A stretch of DNA of 64,000 nt from Nonomuraea sp. NBC_00507 (GTDB taxonomy: Bacteria > Actinomycetota > Actinomycetes > Streptosporangiales > Streptosporangiaceae): the NCBI RefSeq assembly GCF_036013525.1, contig NZ_CP107853.1:5084001-5148000 (forward strand), written 5' to 3'. A model generated the notes under the pieces. That model worked only from the letters and a program-made list of their open reading frames with translations, ran no database searches and was not told the DNA's origin. Of this stretch, positions 59,474 through 64,000 are shown piece after piece. The first letter of the stretch is position 1, and each line of letters begins with the position of its first letter. A program made the position numbers and the translations under genes.

Positions 59474-60595
59474 ATGCCCTGCTGGCGCCGGCTGTCCGCC
59501 GTGGTGCTCGCCGTCATCGCAGGCGTCCTGGTGCTCCCCGCTCCCGCGGCGGCGCACGAGGCGACCACGAAGGCCCACGCCGAGGTGACCGGCACGGGCG
59601 CGAACGTCAAGGTCGTGCTCGACCTCGAGTACGACCTGCTCATGAAGTCGGCCTGGCTCTACGCCGAGGCCTACGAGGCGAAGGAGCGGACCGAGCAACT
59701 TCGCCAGCTCGCGATCAATCGCGACGCCGTGACCGAGTACGTCACGGAGCGCTTCGCCGTGACGTACGACGACAAGGCCTGCACGCCCACGATGGCCGGC
59801 GACGCGGACGTGCGCCTGCGCGGCAAGGCGGCCTTCGCGGTGCTGACCTTCTCCTACGCCTGTGGCGGCGAGGGCGGGGGAGTGCACGCGATCTCGAGCG
59901 CGCTGTTCCCCGACGCCGAGACCTTCGTCCACAGCACCGAGACGATCGTCCGCTACGACCTCGACGGGGAGAAGGGCTCCGCGGTCCTGGTCGCCACGAG
60001 CCCCACGGTGCGGGTCGGCGAGCATGACATGTGGCAGCAGGCCGGGGAGTTCTTCCTGCTCGGCGCCGAGCACCTGGTGTTCGGCCTCGACCACATCCTC
60101 TTCCTGCTCGCCCTGCTCATCGGCGCGCGCGGTCTCCGCGACGTCGTCATCACGGTCTCCGCCTTCACGGCCGCCCACAGCATCACGTTCCTGCTGGCGG
60201 CGATGGGAGTCGTGGACGTGCCCGGTGAGATCGTCGAGCCGGTCATCGCGGTGTCGATCATCGTCGTGGCGCTCGCCAACCTCCTGGGCCGCGAGGCGGA
60301 TCGGCTGGGCAGATGGCGGCTGCCGGTCGTCTTCGCCTTCGGCCTGATGCACGGGCTGGGCTTCGCGGGCGCGCTGGACATCGACCAGAGCGGGTCCTGG
60401 GAGCTGCTTCTGTCGCTCCTGAGCTTCAACGTCGGCATCGAGGTGGCGCAGCTCGCGATCATCGCGGTGCTCTTCCCGCTGCTGGCGCTGCTGCGCCGGA
60501 CGCCGGTGGCCCGCTGGGCCGTGGTCGTGATGTCGGTCCCGATCGTGGCGGTCAGCCTGTACTGGTTCTTCGACCGGATTCCGCTGCCGCTCTGA
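59474..60595 (+). CDS. HupE/UreJ-family membrane protein
   Basis: The 373-residue protein has signal peptide (LSAVVLAVIAGVLVLPAPAAAHE) with His directly after the cleavage site. An exported domain of about 170 residues with two cysteines follows. The membrane half has the HupE/UreJ motifs GAEHLVFGLDHILFLLALL, AHSITFLLAA, GLMHGLGFAGAL and FNVGIEVAQLAI. Family members carry nickel, cobalt or CO2-related cargo; the histidines and acidic residues in the helices may bind metal. It is 70 bp after the metallophosphoesterase, whose active site needs two metal ions, so a metal-supply role is conceivable. Confidence 0.85.
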   Translation: MPCWRRLSAVVLAVIAGVLVLPAPAAAHEATTKAHAEVTGTGANVKVVLDLEYDLLMKSAWLYAEAYEAKERTEQLRQLAINRDAVTEYVTERFAVTYDDKACTPTMAGDADVRLRGKAAFAVLTFSYACGGEGGGVHAISSALFPDAETFVHSTETIVRYDLDGEKGSAVLVATSPTVRVGEHDMWQQAGEFFLLGAEHLVFGLDHILFLLALLIGARGLRDVVITVSAFTAAHSITFLLAAMGVVDVPGEIVEPVIAVSIIVVALANLLGREADRLGRWRLPVVFAFGLMHGLGFAGALDIDQSGSWELLLSLLSFNVGIEVAQLAIIAVLFPLLALLRRTPVARWAVVVMSVPIVAVSLYWFFDRIPLPL

Positions 60596-60628
60596 CTCAC
60601 CTCGCCACTCACGCTCCGCTGACCCGGC

Positions 60629-60660
60629 CTGGGAGCCCTGGCCGTTGTCAGGGCTCCCAG
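60629..60660. terminator. Bidirectional terminator between HupE-like and protease genes
   Basis: A perfect 12-bp stem (CTGGGAGCCCTG and complement) with an 8-nt loop lies in the 66-bp gap between convergent genes and ends 1 bp before the protease stop. Confidence 0.8.
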
Positions 60661-60661
60661 C

Positions 60662-62464
60662 TCAGGCGTTCCTGTCGTCCGGCGGAGGCATGAACTGGCC
60701 GTAGCGGACGGCGCGGGTCTGGTCCCCGAGGGGCGCCTGGCCCTGCGGGGGCGCGGGGTGTCCGTACTGGCCCGGTCCGTACTGGGCGTTGCCGTTGTGC
60801 GGGGCCGATCCGTACGGGGCGTTGCCGTTGTGCGGGGCCGATCCGTACGGGGCATTCCCGTTGTGCGGGGCCGATCCATAGTGCGCGGCTTCGTTGCCAC
60901 CAGCGCCATAGCCCTGCCCGTAGGCACCCTGCACCGGAGGCGACACCTGGGCCTGGCCCGCCGGAAGCTGCTGCCACGGGGGCGGCGGCACCGCGCCGTA
61001 CGAGGGCGGGGCGAAGGACGGCTCGGGGCGCCGGCGCCGGCGTCGGCGTCGGCGCAGGACGCTGACCAGCACCAGAGCGATCACGATGGCGACCAGCACG
61101 CCGGCCCCGATCAACACCCACACGAGGATCGACTTGGGCGTTTCGTCCTTGCCCGCGGAGATGGCCTGCTGAGTGTCGCTGATGTACTTGGCCACGTACG
61201 GGTGGTTCGGGAACAGCGCCTGCACCTCACGGAACTTCGGCAGCGCGGCCGAGTAGTGGTGCCGGAAGAAGTCGTTGAGCGCCTCGTTGTACCGGGTCGT
61301 CGTGATGGCCTGGGCCGGCTTGATGTTCTTCTCGCCGAGCTTCTCCTTGATGATGCCCACCGGCAGGACGAAGCTCTCGCTCTCGGAGGCCTCGCCGCCC
61401 TCGCTCACCGTGCCGGCGATCAGCATGCCGACGACCTTGCCGTCCTTGCTGAACACCGGGCCACCGGAGTTGCCCTTGTAGGAAGGCGCCTGGGTCTGGA
61501 TGTACGGCACACCGGTCTGCGTGGTGCGCTTGGCGTTGTACGGGCCCTCGGTCAGGGCCGGCTCCAGCTTGGACTCCAGGCTGAAGAACGGCGTGTTCGT
61601 GACCAGGCCGGGGAAGCCGCTGATGTACAGCGTGTCGCCGGTACGCACATCGGCGTCGTCACCGAGCGGCACGGTCGGCAGGTTCTGCTGCCCGTTGACC
61701 TTGAGCAGCGCGAAGTCCTTGCCGGGGTAGCTCTCGCCCACCGACACCAGCTCGGCCGGGACCGCCTTGGCGGTCTTGTCCACGCCACCGCCGGGCAGGC
61801 TCTGCATCACATTCAGGCTCTGCTTCAGGCCGCTGAGCTTCATGTTGTTGGTGTTGAACGTGATGTAGATCTGCTGCGCGAGCTTGAGGATCTCTTCGTC
61901 GGCCGCGAGGTCGCCCAGGCCGCTGATGATCTCTTTAGCGTCCTGCTCGTTGAACTTCTTCAGCGCCTGCTGCGCGAACAGCTGGCTGAGCTCGGTCTCG
62001 CCGACCTGGACGCAGTGTGCTCCGGTGACCATGTAGCCGTCGGGAGTGACCCACCAGCCGGTGCACATGCCGCCGACCTCGGCGTCGACCGTACGCTCGG
62101 GGGTGGCCGCGGAGACGTAGGTGTCCACGTTGGCCGCGATCTGCTGGAATATCCACTTGGCGATGCTGCGCTCGTCCGAGGAGATCTTGCCCGCCGTCAC
62201 GGCCTCGACGGCCTGCTGACTGAGCTGCTCGATCTGAGCCTGGTTGATCGTGTTGGACGGCACGGAGACCGTCGCGGTGTAGGTGAAGGTGGTCAGCTGG
62301 ACTGCCGGCTGCGTGCGCGCCGCGAGCCAGGTGCCGACGGGCACGTCGGGCCGCTCGTCGGTCGCGGGGTCGGCCAGCGCGGGTGACGCAGGCAACGCGA
62401 CCGCCATGACGACCACCGCCACTGCGGCGATCTTCGTAAACCTTTTCCTGATATTTCCGTCCAC
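60662..62464 (-). CDS. Membrane-anchored HtrA-like serine protease
   Basis: About 600 residues from a GTG that places a signal peptide (ITKIAAVAVVVMAVALPASPALA-like) at the N-terminus; an upstream TTG gives a non-conserved extension. The trypsin-fold domain has His150 in VTGAHCV, Asp250 in PGKDFALLKV and Ser333 in YKGNSGGPVF. A TPR-like helical part (AALPKFREVQALFPNHPYVAKYISD) precedes one membrane helix (SILVWVLIGAGVLVAIVIALVLVSVL), followed by a basic stop and a Pro/Gly/Asn-rich cytoplasmic tail with PHNGNAPYGSA repeats. There is no PDZ domain. It probably senses or trims misfolded envelope proteins. Confidence 0.87.
   Translation of the reverse strand: MDGNIRKRFTKIAAVAVVVMAVALPASPALADPATDERPDVPVGTWLAARTQPAVQLTTFTYTATVSVPSNTINQAQIEQLSQQAVEAVTAGKISSDERSIAKWIFQQIAANVDTYVSAATPERTVDAEVGGMCTGWWVTPDGYMVTGAHCVQVGETELSQLFAQQALKKFNEQDAKEIISGLGDLAADEEILKLAQQIYITFNTNNMKLSGLKQSLNVMQSLPGGGVDKTAKAVPAELVSVGESYPGKDFALLKVNGQQNLPTVPLGDDADVRTGDTLYISGFPGLVTNTPFFSLESKLEPALTEGPYNAKRTTQTGVPYIQTQAPSYKGNSGGPVFSKDGKVVGMLIAGTVSEGGEASESESFVLPVGIIKEKLGEKNIKPAQAITTTRYNEALNDFFRHHYSAALPKFREVQALFPNHPYVAKYISDTQQAISAGKDETPKSILVWVLIGAGVLVAIVIALVLVSVLRRRRRRRRRPEPSFAPPSYGAVPPPPWQQLPAGQAQVSPPVQGAYGQGYGAGGNEAAHYGSAPHNGNAPYGSAPHNGNAPYGSAPHNGNAQYGPGQYGHPAPPQGQAPLGDQTRAVRYGQFMPPPDDRNA
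60786..60884. repeat. Three tandem 33-bp repeats in the protease tail
   Basis: Units at 60786-60818, 60819-60851 and 60852-60884 encode repeated NGNAPYGSAPH-type peptides. The first two are nearly identical; the third has diverged slightly. Confidence 0.85.
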
Positions 62465-62554
62465 AGCTGGAATGGTGGGGGACGGCTCTTGTGGGTGGCT
62501 TGGAGTCGACTGGGCTGCTGCTCTCCAGCCCTTCAAGACAAGGGGAAGGCCCTC

Positions 62555-62884
62555 TCAAAACACGGGAAGCTCTACCCGCCGCCCCAATCCGAACTCCCCT
62601 GCCTTGTCGTGCGTGACCATGGCGAACGCGCCGCCGGGCACTCCGTCGAGAACGACCGCGCGGGAGGCGATGCTCAGGAGCGTGACCTCTTCGGCCCCGC
62701 TGATGAAGAAGACATAGACGTCCCCAAACTCCTCACTGTCGTCGAAGACCTCCGCCTCCCCCTGCTGCTCCCTCTCGAAGATGAACTCGTCGATCACATC
62801 GATCCACGGAAAGGCGTAGTCGTCTTCGGAGACCCGTGGATCCGCGACCAATGGAACGTGGATCTCCACGACAAGATTGGCCAT
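62555..62884 (-). CDS. Small acidic protein of unknown function
   Basis: The 109-residue acidic single-domain protein begins ANLVVEIHVPLVADPRVSEDDYAFPWIDVIDEFIFE and ends GGAFAMVTHDKAGEFGLGRRVEL. It has no signal peptide, membrane segment or cysteine. The size, acidity and alternating strand/helix pattern are reminiscent of immunity-type proteins, but no toxin is adjacent. It is 4 bp downstream of the LacI gene stop on the same strand, so it is probably cotranscribed. Confidence 0.6.
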   Translation of the reverse strand: MANLVVEIHVPLVADPRVSEDDYAFPWIDVIDEFIFEREQQGEAEVFDDSEEFGDVYVFFISGAEEVTLLSIASRAVVLDGVPGGAFAMVTHDKAGEFGLGRRVELPVF

Positions 62885-62888
62885 GCCC

Positions 62889-63968
62889 CTATTGTGCCTG
62901 GTTCCTGAGGGGGCGGACCGAGTCGCGGACGATGATGTGGGTGCCGAGCAGGACGTGCTCGGCCATGCCCGACCGGTCCTGCGCGCGTTCGAGGGCGAGG
63001 CGTACGGCGGTGCGGCCTAGCTCCTCGTGCGGCACGTGCACGGTGGTGAGGTCGATGTCGGCGGCCGGTGGCAGGTCGTCGAAGCCGACCATGGACACGT
63101 CGTCGGGAACACGCAGCCCGTGCTCGCGCAGCGCCTGGCGGGCGCCTGCCGCGATGAGGTCGTTGCCGGCGAAGACGGCCGTGAAGTCGCGTGGCCCGGC
63201 CGCGAGCCGTTCGCGGACCATGCGGTAACCCTCCTGCCGCTCCATCGTGCCCTCGACCTCCAGGCCGGGATCGTGCGGCACGCGGTGGTCGGCCAGGGCG
63301 TTGCGGTAGCCGGTGATGCGGCTCTCCGGCGTGGTGTAGCCGTCGCGCCGGCCGAGGAAGAGGATGCGCCGGTGGCCTGCCGACAGCAGGTGGCTGGTGA
63401 TGGCGTACGCGCCGCCGGTGTTGTCGTACTCGACGACGAGGGCGGGCACGCCGGGGCCCAGCGGCGGGCGCCCGCACAGGACGAGCTGCGAGCCGGCGAG
63501 CGCCAGCGCGCGGGCGTATTCGGCCATGCGCCCGCGATAGGCCTCGTCGTTGACGACATTGCCGACGAGGATCACGCATTCGGCGTGCTCCTGGCGCATG
63601 AGCTGCACGGTGGCGAGCTCGCGCTCCGGGTCGCCGCCGGTGGTGCCGACGATGCACAGCTTGCCTTCGAGCGCGGCCTGGGCGTGCACGCCCTGCGCGA
63701 CGTGGGCGTAGTGCGGGGAGACGACGGAGTTGACGATGATGGCGACGCTGCGGCTGCTCGCGCCGGCCAGTCCGCGCGCGTTGGCGTTGGCCACGTAGTC
63801 GAGCTCGCGGACCGCGCGCATGACCTTGCTGCGGGTGGCGGGTGCGCTGGGGTAGGTGCCGGACAGGATCCGGGAGACCGTGGCGACGGACACGCCCGCG
63901 TGCGCGGCCACGTCGCGGATCGTCGTGGGCCGCCGCCCCTCGTCACCGGACGCCGCACGCCGGGCCAT
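62889..63968 (-). CDS. Second LacI-family transcriptional regulator
   Basis: The 359-residue protein has HTH and hinge PTTIRDVAAHAGVSVATVSRILSGTYPSAPATRSKVMRAVRELDYVANANARGLAG. The effector domain shows VAIIVNSVVSPHYAHVAQGV, ILFLGRRDGYTTPESRITGYRNAL, VFAGNDLIAAGARQALREHGLRVPDDVSMVGFDDLP. GGAGGTGGG precedes the ATG. The upstream DNA at the window end carries AAACCGCTT, the half-site also found in the ABC operon. The regulated genes lie beyond the window. Confidence 0.92.
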   Translation of the reverse strand: MARRAASGDEGRRPTTIRDVAAHAGVSVATVSRILSGTYPSAPATRSKVMRAVRELDYVANANARGLAGASSRSVAIIVNSVVSPHYAHVAQGVHAQAALEGKLCIVGTTGGDPERELATVQLMRQEHAECVILVGNVVNDEAYRGRMAEYARALALAGSQLVLCGRPPLGPGVPALVVEYDNTGGAYAITSHLLSAGHRRILFLGRRDGYTTPESRITGYRNALADHRVPHDPGLEVEGTMERQEGYRMVRERLAAGPRDFTAVFAGNDLIAAGARQALREHGLRVPDDVSMVGFDDLPPAADIDLTTVHVPHEELGRTAVRLALERAQDRSGMAEHVLLGTHIIVRDSVRPLRNQAQ

Positions 63969-63991
63969 CCCACCTCCTGAAACGCGGGGGT

Positions 63992-64000
63992 AAACCGCTT
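63992..64000. promoter_or_regulatory. LacI-type half-operator cut by the window end
   Basis: AAACCGCTT lies 24 bp upstream of the lacI start and is identical to the first nine bases of the operator at 31295-31306. Whether it continues as AAC or as a dyad cannot be seen. Confidence 0.5.

Overview
The window is GC-rich DNA (about 70 % by eye) with GTG/TTG starts, ATGA-type gene overlaps, many secreted carbohydrate-active enzymes, LacI/IclR/PaaX/MarR/ArsR regulators, a Ser/Thr kinase, an ECF sigma factor and a CHAT protein. This fits a filamentous actinobacterium, probably of the Streptosporangiales (Nonomuraea-like). The genus is inferred from style, not from a marker gene. No rRNA, tRNA, insertion sequence or CRISPR array was recognised.

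Layout. 1-2.8 kb: 3' end of a GH127 gene, a bacterial PARG, a terminator shared with convergent selD, and a VOC protein. 2.9-6.7 kb: MarR regulator, a luciferase-like monooxygenase (LLM) and an LLM-FAD oxidase fusion. 6.8-10.3 kb: a secreted Ig-like repeat protein and a GH43-CBM13 enzyme. 10.3-13.1 kb: amidohydrolase and an AHSA1-ArsR-DUF899 operon behind a near-perfect operator. 13.2-19.9 kb: secreted hydrolase, Ser/Thr kinase, and a GH92 mannosidase coupled to a GT4 glycosyltransferase. 20-30.1 kb: a catabolic island for 2-aminobenzoate (or a similar ortho-substituted benzoate) through CoA thioesters: ligase, cupin, two thioesterases, Rid protein, and fused aminobenzoyl/salicylyl-CoA monooxygenase-reductase. 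It is followed by an MFS efflux gene with a leader peptide, a PaaX regulator and a decayed aromatic-acid transporter. Three promoters of the island share one 18-bp motif.

30.2-36.6 kb: LacI regulator facing a sugar ABC importer (no ATPase gene) plus ThuA and Gfo/Idh/MocA enzymes, with two identical inverted operators around the promoter. 36.7-43.6 kb: membrane and hypothetical proteins and a compact operon of a Cys/His protein, a membrane protein and a 1108-residue TPR-CHAT protease-like protein, the best candidate for an uncharacterised defence or signalling system. 43.6-53.1 kb: phosphodiester glycosidase, GH15, Zn alcohol dehydrogenase, and two aldehyde dehydrogenases around an IclR regulator, suggesting aldehyde/alcohol oxidation. 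53.1-53.8 kb: gene debris. 53.8-60.6 kb: ECF sigma factor with an anti-sigma-like partner, a 1316-residue secreted metallophosphoesterase and a HupE/UreJ-like protein. 60.6-64 kb: membrane-anchored HtrA-like protease, a small protein and a second LacI regulator whose upstream DNA carries the same half-operator as the ABC operon.

All calls come from reading the sequence and translations. Family assignments rest on recognised motifs, not on searches.
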